NCBI GenBank assembly: GCA_947586255.1
Contig: CANPXP010000009.1
Span: 1 to 60,952 of the forward strand
Length of the DNA stretch: 60,952 nt
Direction: 5' to 3'
DNA from: an uncultured Lachnospiraceae bacterium
GTDB taxonomy: Bacteria > Bacillota > Clostridia > Lachnospirales > Lachnospiraceae
The stretch's first letter is position 1; each line of letters begins with the position of its first letter. The position numbers and the translations under genes are program-made. Below, in pieces: positions 1-8,433 of the stretch. Below the pieces are notes generated by a model. It made no database searches and was not told the origin of the DNA. It saw nothing but the letters and a program-made list of their open reading frames with translations.

Positions 1-131
1 TCCTGTCTTCCGTCTTTACGTTCTGAATTATTCTTCTTAGAATCTTCAGGGTTGCATTACTGTTTATTTGTCAAGGTACAAGCTTGCTTCGCAAACTCCG
101 CGCTGTGTGTTTCTCAACACGCAACGTTAGT
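1..131 (-). other. probable leader of an rRNA operon lying left of the window
   Basis: This stretch has no convincing reading frame. Read leftward from P2 it contains ACCTTGACAAATAAACAG (about 77-60) followed by GTAATGCAACCCTGAAG, a string resembling the conserved leader found between the promoters and 16S rRNA in many Lachnospiraceae. The 16S gene itself would begin just outside the window. Recognised from memory of the family, not by a search. Confidence 0.45.
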
Positions 132-275
132 ATGCTATCACAACCGCCGCCGCCCGTCAAGCCTTTTTTCTCATTTTTTCAAAGATTTTTCGGGGCTGAT
201 TTCCGGAGAGCACATAGTGCCTCCCCGTTTGGGCGGTGGAATTTTATTTTAGCACTCTTTTTTCCTATTTGTCAA
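132..275 (-). promoter_or_regulatory. tandem rRNA-type promoters P1 and P2
   Basis: Two good sigma-A-type promoters point left. P1 has -35 TTGACA (275-270) and -10 TAAAAT (251-246) with an 18-base spacer. P2 has -35 TTGACG (160-155) and -10 TAGCAT (137-132) with a 17-base spacer. Doubled promoters followed by a long untranslated leader are usual in front of rRNA operons of Clostridia. No gene start follows inside the window, so the target must lie beyond position 1. Assignment to an rRNA operon is inference; the promoter boxes are seen directly. Confidence 0.6.
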
Positions 276-411
276 GTTTGTCAAGCAATCTTTCCCTTGG
301 TTTCAGCTTTACTCTCCACACCCTGTTATCAGCAAAACAAATATCATTGGCAACATAGCCGCTAATCTCCGTTTCAATCTTACCCCAATCAAACTGCAGT
401 TTACGGAAGTT
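265..411 (-). pseudogene. remnant reading frame downstream of yafQ
   Basis: A 48-codon open frame without any start codon lies directly after the yafQ stop and ends with TAG at 267-265. It has ordinary protein-like composition (for example QFDWGKIETEI and PRERLLDKLDK), and its last codons overlap the TTGACA boxes of the leftward promoters. I do not recognise the family. It looks like the tail of a gene whose 5' part was lost when the toxin-antitoxin pair arrived, but chance openness cannot be excluded at this length. Confidence 0.25.
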
Positions 412-417
412 TGCTCT

Positions 418-690
418 CTAAAACAGATCACTGTGCGTCCCGGTTCTGGTCAGATACAGAATCAACTCATCATGACTGATCTCGTAAATGAGCAGCCAGT
501 CCGGAGCCACATGGCATTCTCTGCATCCTGTATAATTCCCTGCCAGCGGATGATCTCTGTTCTTCTCTGGCAAAATTTCCCCATTGACCAGTTTTTTCAA
601 AACTTCCGTGAGGAGCGAAAGATCATAGCCCCTCTTCTGTACGCGTTTCAGATCCTTCTGGAATTTTGTCGTTGGCCTTAATTTATACAT
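418..690 (-). CDS. yafQ: YafQ-family mRNA interferase toxin
   Basis: This 90-residue protein belongs to the RelE/ParE superfamily, YafQ branch, ribosome-dependent endoribonucleases that cut mRNA and are held inactive by a partner antitoxin. The residues important in E. coli YafQ have counterparts here: H47, H60, D64-W65 (PDWLLIY), H86 and F90 in the C-terminal TGTHSDLF, so the enzyme looks intact. Its ATG overlaps the antitoxin stop codon by eight bases (ATGTATAA), the usual translational coupling of antitoxin before toxin. Confidence 0.9.
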   Translation of the reverse strand: MYKLRPTTKFQKDLKRVQKRGYDLSLLTEVLKKLVNGEILPEKNRDHPLAGNYTGCRECHVAPDWLLIYEISHDELILYLTRTGTHSDLF

Positions 691-964
691 TGGACAGAAG
701 ATCCTCCATCATCTCGTCTACGTCCGCATATGTCTTGCCGAGATTTGGATCTGCTTTCATCATCTTCACTTCCTGAATTGCTTCTTTTGTTTCGGAATTC
801 GGGTTTTCCCCACTGATCTCAAAGGGAATACGGTATTCACGGACTGCCTTTTTTGCAAAAATATTAAATGCCGCACTCATCGTCAATCCCATATCCTCGC
901 AAAATTCTTCAAACTGGTGTTTCAGACCGGCATCCATACGAATGTTTACGTTTACATTTGCCAT
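683..964 (-). CDS. dinJ: RelB/DinJ-family antitoxin
   Basis: The 93-residue product begins MANVNVNIRMD, the ribbon-helix-helix DNA-binding strand and helix typical of DinJ antitoxins, and ends in a charged region that should wrap the toxin. I chose the ATG at 964 because AGGAGAT sits eight bases upstream; a longer in-frame extension to 1024 would run over the promoter. DinJ proteins with bound toxin repress their own promoter, and a small palindrome lies in the -10 region here. Confidence 0.88.
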   Translation of the reverse strand: MANVNVNIRMDAGLKHQFEEFCEDMGLTMSAAFNIFAKKAVREYRIPFEISGENPNSETKEAIQEVKMMKADPNLGKTYADVDEMMEDLLSNV

Positions 965-991
965 AAGCCAACATCTCCTTATCCGTATTAT

Positions 992-1024
992 ATACATTGT
1001 ATGGTTTTTTATGTACGTAGTCAA
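992..1024 (-). promoter_or_regulatory. promoter and likely operator of dinJ-yafQ
   Basis: The -35 box TTGACT (1024-1019) and -10 box TACAAT (1001-996) are separated by 17 bases. The -10 box lies within the near-palindrome ATACATTGTAT (992-1002), a plausible site for ribbon-helix-helix autorepression. The boxes are seen directly; the operator role is inferred from the family. Confidence 0.6.
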
Positions 1025-1152
1025 TATATTTTCACAAGGGACACTCAGGCTTACAACATTGCAATCACATTAAAACAGAGAAACAACCCCAAAAACAGTT
1101 GTTTCCCTGCCCGATAGCCGCAATATAAGATTTTCATTCTGCCATTCCGGAT

Positions 1153-2019
1153 TTAATGAAGCATAATCATCTTTTTAAGCACCGGTATGTGATCTGTTAT
1201 GAAGGCCCCCAACAGGCTGACCGCGAACGTAAATACCGTCAAGACAGGTATGGAAACAATCGGCGTAAACGAAACGGTCGTAATGCCAACCAAATTCAGT
1301 TTTTCAATCACAAACACATGGAACATATAGATAAAAAATGTATATCCGGACAGCTTCGCCCACAAGGAAGCATTTTTGATTCGGCTATTATCAAGGCGCG
1401 AATTATATTTAAAAAACAGGAAAATCGCTGTGCTCATAATCAGAATATTGATCGACGCCGGGCTGAACCATGTCTCCGCATAGAAACCCGATGCCCTGCA
1501 TTCACGAACCGTCAAAAAGGCTGTCAGTCCAACCGAAATAATCCCCATGGCATAAATGACAGCCCTGATTTCTTTTCGTATATCCAAAACACTCAGATAA
1601 TACCCAAGCATAAAATAGCCGAAGTTGCCGACCAAAACATCCAGCCCCAGGCTGTCAATTCTTGCCTGAAGCGTATCCAGATGAAATGTCCCGGTGACAA
1701 GCGGAATCAGGTATCGAAATACAACCCACAATATCAGATAATACTGTACCGCTTCTTTCTTTGCGCACAACTGTCTGGCAACCGGAATCAATAAATAAAA
1801 GCCGAGAAGCATCTGGATAAACCACATGTGCACATGGCCGAATACAAACCGCTCTGCCGCATTTCTCCAGGCCTGCGCCGCAAATTCTCTCTGCAGCGCA
1901 TCCACCGCCACTCCCTGAAAGGCATAAAACGCGGACCATATGTAAAATAAAACCAACAGCCTTACAAACCGTTTCCCGACTTTCCGGATTTGGTATGTTA
2001 TAGCACAGATATCGATACC
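1153..2019 (-). pseudogene. acyltransferase 3 family protein, N-terminally truncated
   Basis: About 288 codons remain of an integral membrane acyltransferase (acyltransferase 3/OafA-like family, usually 330-380 residues), which transfers acyl groups to cell-surface sugars. Several hydrophobic helices and the late family motif around FFIYMFHVFVIEK are present. The first roughly 70 residues, including the catalytic His normally in the first membrane helix, are missing: upstream the frame stops at a TAA near 2020, inside what should be the second helix. The only in-frame start is a TTG at 1956 without a ribosome site. I regard it as broken; deletion at the junction with the neighbouring ATPase gene is the simplest explanation. 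Confidence 0.7.
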
Positions 2020-2069
2020 TTACCAATGTCATCAACTTAAGAAATATTTACTAAAAATGTCCCTACTGG

Positions 2070-3470
2070 CTACATACCCCTGAAATACCGCCGGGCAGGG
2101 CTTCGACCAGACCCGCAATTCCGAAAAGGGACAATAATATCAGAAAATTTAACCAAACTCACATTATCCATCTCATTTGCCTTATCAATACAACCTTTTG
2201 TAAAGCCGGATTTGGAGAACAGGTAGTAATGCTTTGTTTTATAATGAAACAGTTCACTGCGTTTTACAAGGTTGTCTAAAACACCAAGGTCAACCTTTTC
2301 GTTTGTCCATTTGCATTCTGCAATCAGAGCCGTATTTTTATCCTGTTCGCCCATAATATTAATCTCGGCCTGGGCTTTTTCTTGAGGATTATTGCCCCAC
2401 CAGCGACCAAGGGATTTAAATTCTATCGGACAGTTGCCAGAAAGAAGCCGTTTCCAAAGATACTGTTTACAGATTTCTTCAAAAACCTTGCCCATATAAT
2501 CCGAGATCTGAGGTTCAATGCGTTTATAAACCAAAGCGGCAGCCCCACGGACGATCATCGAATTATTATCAATCACAAAACGATACCAGAAACGGAACAT
2601 ATTATCCTCAATGGAATAAATTGATTTTCTGGAAGCCGTTTCTCCGTAAGGCGTTTCTTTTTGAACGATGCCGAGGTTTATAAGGTTCTTAATATAATTC
2701 GTACAAACATTTGTGTCTTCGCCGACTTTACTTGAAATCTCGGACATTCTTGACGACCCCGTTGCAATCGCCGTAATAATTGCCGTGTATATTGCAGGTT
2801 CACGGACTTCCTGTTTTATAAGGTTTGTCGGTTCCTCATAAAGAAATGACATTGGATTAAGATACGTATTTTTTATGTTATCCTCTATGCTTAACTCATC
2901 ACTCATCTGTAAAAGATATTGAGGTGTGCCGCCTGCAATACCGTAAATAATAGCTTTGTCTTCATCAGACAGTTTTTTGAAACAGGCACAGGTTTCTTCA
3001 AAGTCGAAAGGCAACAGCTTAATTTGAGCCGTTCTTCTTCCGTAGAGAGGCGCTTTATACGCAAGCACATGGTCTTCCATATACGACATAGAAGAACCGC
3101 ATAGAATAAGCATCAGTTTTGATATATCTTTATACTTATCAATCAAGAGTTGTAATGTTGATGTAAGGCTTTTTGATGAACGAGCCACATAGGGATATTC
3201 GTCAATTGCAAGGATGATTCTCTCTTTTTCGGCAAGCTTAAACACATATTCAAGTGCGGCCTGGAAGGAAAGAAAAGAACTTTCAGTTTCAAAACCGCTT
3301 GCAAACTCCATTATGCTTCTTGAAAAGTTTTCAAGATTCTGCTTTGCGTTACTTTCAACGCCCATAAAATATATGGCTCTTTTATCCCCAATAAACTGAT
3401 TTATAAGCGCAGTTTTACCAACACGGCGTCTGCCATAGATAACCGTAAATTCAAATTGTACTATGGACAT
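2070..3470 (-). CDS. DUF234-type archaeal-like AAA ATPase with altered ends
   Basis: A P-loop ATPase of the ATPase_2/DUF234 type, 466 residues. Walker A is YGRRRVGKTALI (residues 12-23), a Walker B-like IILAIDEYPY follows, then a winged-helix segment and a C-terminal DUF234 nuclease-like region with ECKW. Function in bacteria is not settled. The usual first 15-20 residues before the FTVIYGRRR strand are absent: the preceding codons belong to a different gene, an IS110-type transposase start. The last residues (GSGRSPARRYFRGM) also look foreign to the family. There is no ribosome site in front of ATG 3470. It may be a nearly complete but dead gene, or be translated from the borrowed start region. 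Confidence 0.65.
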   Translation of the reverse strand: MSIVQFEFTVIYGRRRVGKTALINQFIGDKRAIYFMGVESNAKQNLENFSRSIMEFASGFETESSFLSFQAALEYVFKLAEKERIILAIDEYPYVARSSKSLTSTLQLLIDKYKDISKLMLILCGSSMSYMEDHVLAYKAPLYGRRTAQIKLLPFDFEETCACFKKLSDEDKAIIYGIAGGTPQYLLQMSDELSIEDNIKNTYLNPMSFLYEEPTNLIKQEVREPAIYTAIITAIATGSSRMSEISSKVGEDTNVCTNYIKNLINLGIVQKETPYGETASRKSIYSIEDNMFRFWYRFVIDNNSMIVRGAAALVYKRIEPQISDYMGKVFEEICKQYLWKRLLSGNCPIEFKSLGRWWGNNPQEKAQAEINIMGEQDKNTALIAECKWTNEKVDLGVLDNLVKRSELFHYKTKHYYLFSKSGFTKGCIDKANEMDNVSLVKFSDIIVPFRNCGSGRSPARRYFRGM

Positions 3471-3510
3471 CCATCCCGATTTTTAGTATTCTATACATAG
3501 TGGCCTCCTT
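3451..3510 (-). mobile_element. 5' remnant of an IS110-family transposase gene
   Basis: A perfect AGGAGG (3503-3508) is followed five bases later by an ATG at 3498 encoding MYRILKIGMDVHST, then a stop at 3453-3451. GMDVHST after a short beta strand is the start of the DEDD catalytic domain in one group of clostridial IS110-type transposases. After this the DNA continues, in another frame, into the DUF234 ATPase. So an insertion followed by deletion seems to have fused the transposase head to the ATPase body. Assignment is from motif memory only. Confidence 0.5.
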
Positions 3511-3590
3511 TGCATGCGGTAATCCCCGCAATTCTTGTTTTTTGCTTCAACATGAATTATACGGGTAAATCCACGTTGCTGCAAATGTGA

Positions 3591-4217
3591 GGTCACTTCA
3601 TATTATCTAACTTAAACAGAGTAATATTGCCAGATACTCTTGTCACTATTGGCGAGTATGCTTTCTTTTACTGTACAAACTTAACCAGTATTGATATTCC
3701 AGACAGTGTTACAGAAATTGACCGTTATGCATTCTCTTGCTGTGGGAACTTAACCAGTGTCACTATTCCAGACAGTGTTACAACAATTGGGATGGATGCT
3801 TTCGCTGAAACAGGTATTACCGGTATAGATATCCCAGACAGTGTCACTTATCTTAGTGGTTTTAGAGATACGGCAATTTCCAGCATTAATATCCCAGACA
3901 GTGTTACAACAATTGGCGATTTGGCTTTCCGGGACTGTGAAAACTTAACCGGTATTGAAATCCCCAACGGTGTAACAACCATTGACAGCAGGTCTTTCTT
4001 TAACTGTGACAACTTAACTGGCATCACTATCCCCGACAGTGTAACAACCATTGGCGAGGACGCTTTCTTTGGCTGTGACAACTTAACCAGTGTCACTATT
4101 CCAAACGCAGATGTAGCAATTAATCCGACAGCTTTTAATACTGGCACTAAAATAACAGTGGGCGGCACAGAAATCGAATGGGATGAGGAGGAAGACGGTT
4201 GGAACTGGAACAAATAA
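3591..4217 (+). pseudogene. BspA-like leucine-rich-repeat surface protein, fragment
   Basis: About 208 codons of tandem 23-residue leucine-rich repeats of the BspA/Treponema type, with the repeating core SVTTIGxxAFxxCxNLTS. Such proteins are normally secreted and much longer. Here the frame opens after a TGA at 3588-3590 and the first residues (LNRVILPDTLVTIGEYAF) are already inside a repeat; there is no signal peptide and the only start candidates (TTG 3627) lack a ribosome site. The C-terminal tail, EWDEEEDGWNWNK, ends normally. I read it as the 3' remnant of a larger gene. The DNA repeats (CCAGACAGTGTTACA and variants) could recombine. Confidence 0.6.
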
Positions 4218-4312
4218 AACCAGTGCGATAGCAAATCACCATTTGGAATTTGTCAATAATCCAACCGCACATTTTTCCATAAAAAGCCCTTACACGCATT
4301 TTCTTTTATGCT

Positions 4313-5968
4313 TCAGCCCCTGCCGCCCATGCGCCCCATAGAGCCCATATCCGAGACAACAATGTCGTCCGCTTCCACGAACGCGGAACTGTCTTTCGCC
4401 TGCTCCTCCTCAGTGGCGGGAATCGTTCCGGCCAGCTGTCCGCTCACGCTCTCGGCGCGCAGTTCGCAGAACGCTTCCAGCGTGGCGACGCCTTTTTCAA
4501 ATTCTTCATAAGTGCAGAACTTCGTAGGATCGCTCTCCACATAAGGCGCGATCATGGCGCGCGTGTCGTCGATCAGCTTCGCGAGATAACCGTTTTCAAA
4601 AAACTGCGCGATAAACTCGGAAAAATACTGGTGATACAGGTCGGTGTAATCGCTGTCTGCAAAAATCCAGGAGAGCATCGGCCTGGAATCGATCGTTCCG
4701 CCGGACACCGGCGTGTCAATGGGGTAATTGACGAGTCCTGCAGCATCGGTATTCGACTGGAAACTGCCAAAAGCCAGATTGTAGTCCCAGGGAATCATGG
4801 ACAGTTTTCCGTCATCCTCATACAGATAATAATTATGAATCATACCGCCGGTGTAGCTGTCGAAATTCAGCACGAAATTGTGCACCACAAAATACCGCAG
4901 TACCTCCTCCACGTCGACGACCTCTTCTATATCTTCGCGCTCGCTCAGTTTTTGCAGCGACTCGATGAGCCTCGTTTTATCGGCATCCGTGATGTCCGTC
5001 TTCGCATTATCAAAGATGTTGGCATAGCTGTCAAAGGCGTCGTCCGTGTAGGACAGCAGCACGTCGCTGTCCCCCATGACGCGGCCGGCCTCTCCGCCAC
5101 CCATGCCGCGACCGCCGGGCGCAGGACGCTCTCCTTCTTCCATGCCCCGACCTTTGAACATCGGCCGTTCGCCTTCCTCCATGCCTTGGCCTCCGAACGC
5201 CGGCGGTTCGCCTTCTTCCCTGTCAAAGCCGTCAAATGCCGGCGGCTCGCCGCCTTCCATCGCTTCCGGCTGAAAGTCAGGCGCCCCGTCTTCACCGAAA
5301 TCCATTTTTTCCATATCAAAATCATGCCCGTTGCCGCGGCCGCCGCCCATATCCATGCTGTCAGGTTTGTAGAGCTGCCCGTAGTCGCTGCCGTAATTTC
5401 GCTGCAAAAAGGAGTCCTCCACACCCTCCACGGCGAGATACAGCCCCCAGTCCTCGCCGTTCACCGTGATATAGCTGAAGCTGCACAGCGGCGCATCCGC
5501 ACCGAACTCACGCATCATACGGTAGACGAGGTAATCCTTCATATAAGTATTGTCCTGAATGATGTTGTTCAGGCACAATTTGTCTAGCCCATAGTAGCTG
5601 CCCCCGTCGTCATAATGATCAAACTCAATCTTAAAGCTGTATCTGTCATTTCCATAAGACTTTACCGATGTGAGGGAGGTATTTCCTTTTGCGCGCAGCG
5701 CCACGTTCCGATAAGCCTCGCCGTCGATCACAACCGTACAGTCGGCATACTCCTCGTCCGTACACTCTGCGATAAAAGAATCCCAATCGTCCATCTCGAT
5801 GTCAATCGTATGCACCCTGTCGGGATCAAACAGACGCGACGCATAGCCCACGGCGGCGCTGACCGCCTGAATCCCCAGACTGCCCGCGTTCATAAACACC
5901 ACGGTCAGGACGATGGCGCAGGCCAGCACAATACAGCATATTTGATCTATGTGCTTACTCGTAGACAT
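4313..5968 (-). CDS. CotH-type protein kinase family protein
   Basis: A 551-residue membrane-anchored CotH family protein. The N-terminal helix (about 10-30) anchors it outside the cell; the CotH fold follows, with ALRAKGNTS (90-98), the kinase-like core and MIPWDYNLAF (391-400), whose Asp is expected to bind metal. CotH in Bacillus phosphorylates spore-coat proteins; the role here is unknown. Residues 206-298 form an insertion with imperfect repeats such as EEGERPMFKGRGMEEGERP, rich in Gly, Glu and Pro, and the tail is Gly/Met-rich. It starts at ATG 5968 behind GGAGG, 11 bases after the DUF4956 gene, and is the last gene of a three-gene operon. Confidence 0.88.
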   Translation of the reverse strand: MSTSKHIDQICCIVLACAIVLTVVFMNAGSLGIQAVSAAVGYASRLFDPDRVHTIDIEMDDWDSFIAECTDEEYADCTVVIDGEAYRNVALRAKGNTSLTSVKSYGNDRYSFKIEFDHYDDGGSYYGLDKLCLNNIIQDNTYMKDYLVYRMMREFGADAPLCSFSYITVNGEDWGLYLAVEGVEDSFLQRNYGSDYGQLYKPDSMDMGGGRGNGHDFDMEKMDFGEDGAPDFQPEAMEGGEPPAFDGFDREEGEPPAFGGQGMEEGERPMFKGRGMEEGERPAPGGRGMGGGEAGRVMGDSDVLLSYTDDAFDSYANIFDNAKTDITDADKTRLIESLQKLSEREDIEEVVDVEEVLRYFVVHNFVLNFDSYTGGMIHNYYLYEDDGKLSMIPWDYNLAFGSFQSNTDAAGLVNYPIDTPVSGGTIDSRPMLSWIFADSDYTDLYHQYFSEFIAQFFENGYLAKLIDDTRAMIAPYVESDPTKFCTYEEFEKGVATLEAFCELRAESVSGQLAGTIPATEEEQAKDSSAFVEADDIVVSDMGSMGRMGGRG

Positions 5969-5979
5969 AAGAGCCCTCC

Positions 5980-6651
5980 TTAGCCCATGTAGTCGCCGTT
6001 ATAGCTGACCAGCACCGCATTGTTTACGCCTTCCATATCGGCCAGCGTGTTGATGAAATCCGTATTTTCGTCCTTCAGGCGGAGCTCGGCGTTCAGCTCG
6101 ACCGCGCCCTTGCGCACGGTTTTGCTCTTGACGCTGAAACGGCGCACCTGCGCTTTCAAATATTCCACGGCCCGCCGTTCGCTCTCCCCGTCGGCGCACT
6201 CGACCACAACGATATAGGGATTCGCGTGGGACTTCCGGTTGACGAAGATCAAAAGGAATACGCCAATCAACAGGCTGCCGATCACGGCCAGCGGAATCAG
6301 TCCCGCCGCGAGAACAATACCGACCGCGATCGACCAGAACAGATACGCGATATCCAAAGGCTCCTTGATCGCCGCGCGGAACCGCACGATGGACAGCGCG
6401 CCGACCATGCCGAGAGAGAGCACCACGTTGGAGGTGACAGCGAGAATCACGAGCGTCGTGATCATGGTGAGGGCGACCAGCGTCACGCCGAAACCGGAGG
6501 AATACATAACGCCCGAAAATGTCTTTTTGTAGACGAAAAAAATAAACATGCCCAAGGCAAAGGCAAGCGTCATTGCAAGCAGCATATCGAGTATGCTCAC
6601 ACTTGTCACGTTTTCCAGAAAACTCGATTTGAAAATGTCATTGAAAGTCAT
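5980..6651 (-). CDS. DUF4956 domain membrane protein
   Basis: A 223-residue protein with four hydrophobic helices in the first 140 residues, the DUF4956 signature SIVRFRAAIKEPLDIAYLF in the middle, and a cytoplasmic alpha/beta tail with ferredoxin-like character. Function is not established; genes of this family travel with VTC and CotH genes, as here. The ATG at 6651 has GGAGAC six bases upstream. It lies 68 bases after the VTC gene and 11 bases before CotH. Confidence 0.87.
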   Translation of the reverse strand: MTFNDIFKSSFLENVTSVSILDMLLAMTLAFALGMFIFFVYKKTFSGVMYSSGFGVTLVALTMITTLVILAVTSNVVLSLGMVGALSIVRFRAAIKEPLDIAYLFWSIAVGIVLAAGLIPLAVIGSLLIGVFLLIFVNRKSHANPYIVVVECADGESERRAVEYLKAQVRRFSVKSKTVRKGAVELNAELRLKDENTDFINTLADMEGVNNAVLVSYNGDYMG

Positions 6652-6719
6652 AATTTGTCTCCTTCTATAAATTCTATAAAACTTGATTGAACCTGCGCCA
6701 AAATGTCACAGGCCATGTC

Positions 6720-7391
6720 TTATCCGTACACGCGGCAGGCCGCGTATTTGGAGAAGGCGCACGCCCGTCTGTCACCCAGCTGCACGGCGTCTCTGATAAT
6801 ATCCGGAAGATATTCGTCCCACTTGACCTCGAGAATCGTCGGCGCGTCGCCCGCCGGGATCGTGACACAGGCGGGATTCAGAAAATCCGTGCACAAAAGT
6901 CCCGTGCGGATATCATAGTCCATCGTCACCCTGACATTGCCCGCCGGAAATATATATGGCTCTCTCGTATAATCCACAATGGTTTTGGGCCGAAGCCCCT
7001 GCGTCGTCATTTTAAAGTACAGTTCCCGCAGCAGCGCGTCCTCGGTATTCGCCAGCCACTTCAGATCGCCGTCGACGATGGCCTGCGCCTGCTCTGCCGT
7101 CAGCACAGTGCTCTCCTTTGTGCCGAGTCCGCTTATCTTGCTCTTCTTTTCCAGATGAAGCAGGGACGTGTCTCCGTTGTAATACCGGATCCGGAATTTC
7201 TCCCGCCTGCTCACGCCGTCGATTTTCTCCCGCAGTGCTTTGTCCATGAGATTGTCGAAATACAGGCTGCGTATCGCATAGACGCCGTTCACGGTATGCG
7301 CGTCGGTCCGCGCCACCGCCCGCAGCCGCTGGCGCAGCGCGATCCTGTCGGACAGCGTAATCTCATGCTTCCACTCATGACGATAAGTCAT
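6720..7391 (-). CDS. VTC-domain polyphosphate polymerase
   Basis: A 223-residue VTC domain protein, the triphosphate-tunnel fold that in yeast Vtc4 makes polyphosphate from ATP. The basic and acidic tunnel residues are visible: RHEWKHEI at the start, REKFRIRYYNGD, LHLEKKSK, RPKTIVDYTREPY and ILEVKWDEYLPD near the end. It has no membrane segment of its own, so the neighbouring DUF4956 protein may place it at the membrane (inference). It is the first gene of the VTC-DUF4956-CotH operon. Confidence 0.88.
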   Translation of the reverse strand: MTYRHEWKHEITLSDRIALRQRLRAVARTDAHTVNGVYAIRSLYFDNLMDKALREKIDGVSRREKFRIRYYNGDTSLLHLEKKSKISGLGTKESTVLTAEQAQAIVDGDLKWLANTEDALLRELYFKMTTQGLRPKTIVDYTREPYIFPAGNVRVTMDYDIRTGLLCTDFLNPACVTIPAGDAPTILEVKWDEYLPDIIRDAVQLGDRRACAFSKYAACRVYG

Positions 7392-7557
7392 GTTCTCTAC
7401 GACTCCTTCCCATATTTTGTTTTGATCTGTGCCGAAAAAACTGCCGTATAAATGACAGCCGCGATATGCACAAACTCAAGATAGGAAAATTATAGAAGTG
7501 TTTTAAGACGAAACTGTGTAAAAAGTATGTAAAATTTGTGACCGCGCCCTTTTTGCG

Positions 7558-8418
7558 TCACTCATTCGGCCGGTAATAAAATCTGCCGGCCAGTTCCTCG
7601 GTTCTGATCGCATTGACAAAAGCCGTATCGTCGGCTTCCTTGACCGCGCTGATCACGGCCTTGCTCTCCTCTCTGGAAACCACGGAGTACACGACGTCCC
7701 TTTTACGGCGCTCATAGGAGCCCTCGCCGCTTAAGATCGTGGCGCCGTGTCTGCTGATCCGGTTGATCGCATCGCAGACCGCCTCCGCATGGTTGGTCAC
7801 GATAAAGAGCGTCTGCTTCTGGTACCGCTTGTAGAGCATATGCAGCATCTGCGTGGAGGCATACTGGAAAATAATGGAATACAGCGCCTTGTCAAAGCCG
7901 AACAGAATACCGGCAATCATGATAATCACTACGTTGAAGGCGAGAATAAAGTTCCAGGCGTCCACGCCCTTTTTTTCCGACAGGAAAATAGAGATAAAAT
8001 CCGTTCCGCCCGTGGTCGCGTTCATGGACAGGCACATACTGATCGCAAATCCGTTGATGATACCTCCGAAAATGCTGATCAGCAGAATATCATAGGTCAG
8101 CGGAACCGCCGGGATAGCGTCCGTCAGCACACTGGTGACAAGGATCGACAGGCAGGAATACAGCGTAAACTTCCTGCCTATAAACCGAAAGCCGATATAG
8201 ATCGGCGCAATATTCAACAGCAGATTGACGGGCGTATATGGGAGACTGATATGCAGATACATTTTAAAAATACTCTGTATCAGTATCGTCAGACCGGTCA
8301 CGCCGCCCGGATACAGGCCGCCCGTATTGACAAAAGTCTTGATATTGACCGCCATAATCGCCGAGGCCAGGCAGATAACAGCAATCCTCTTGCCGTCTTT
8401 CTTAAGGTCAAAGGTCAT
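7558..8418 (-). CDS. YitT family membrane protein (DUF161/DUF2179)
   Basis: A 286-residue protein with five to six membrane helices (DUF161, residues 12-205) including the motif TGGTDFISIFLSEKKG, and a C-terminal soluble DUF2179 domain (about 210-275) of ferredoxin-like fold ending near GRFYYRPNE. YitT family members are widespread in Firmicutes and have no settled transport substrate. The start at 8418 has only a weak purine-rich site. It follows the DHH gene by 15 bases and probably shares its transcript. Confidence 0.88.
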   Translation of the reverse strand: MTFDLKKDGKRIAVICLASAIMAVNIKTFVNTGGLYPGGVTGLTILIQSIFKMYLHISLPYTPVNLLLNIAPIYIGFRFIGRKFTLYSCLSILVTSVLTDAIPAVPLTYDILLISIFGGIINGFAISMCLSMNATTGGTDFISIFLSEKKGVDAWNFILAFNVVIIMIAGILFGFDKALYSIIFQYASTQMLHMLYKRYQKQTLFIVTNHAEAVCDAINRISRHGATILSGEGSYERRKRDVVYSVVSREESKAVISAVKEADDTAFVNAIRTEELAGRFYYRPNE

Positions 8419-8433
8419 ATCTGGTTCCCCGTT

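Noticed and set aside
3530-3590. Short frame reading YTGKSTLLQM, like a P-loop, before the leucine-rich-repeat fragment
   Set aside because: Only about a dozen codons, no flanking ATPase sequence and no ribosome site; coincidence is more likely.
3640-4120. Repeated DNA units suggesting a CRISPR-like array
   Set aside because: The units are coding, spaced by 69 bases and encode leucine-rich repeats; there are no constant repeats with unique spacers. No CRISPR array was seen anywhere in the window.
4945-5587. Overlapping frames on both strands inside the cotH gene
   Set aside because: Caused by the GC-rich repeat block of CotH, which keeps several frames open; none has a start signal.
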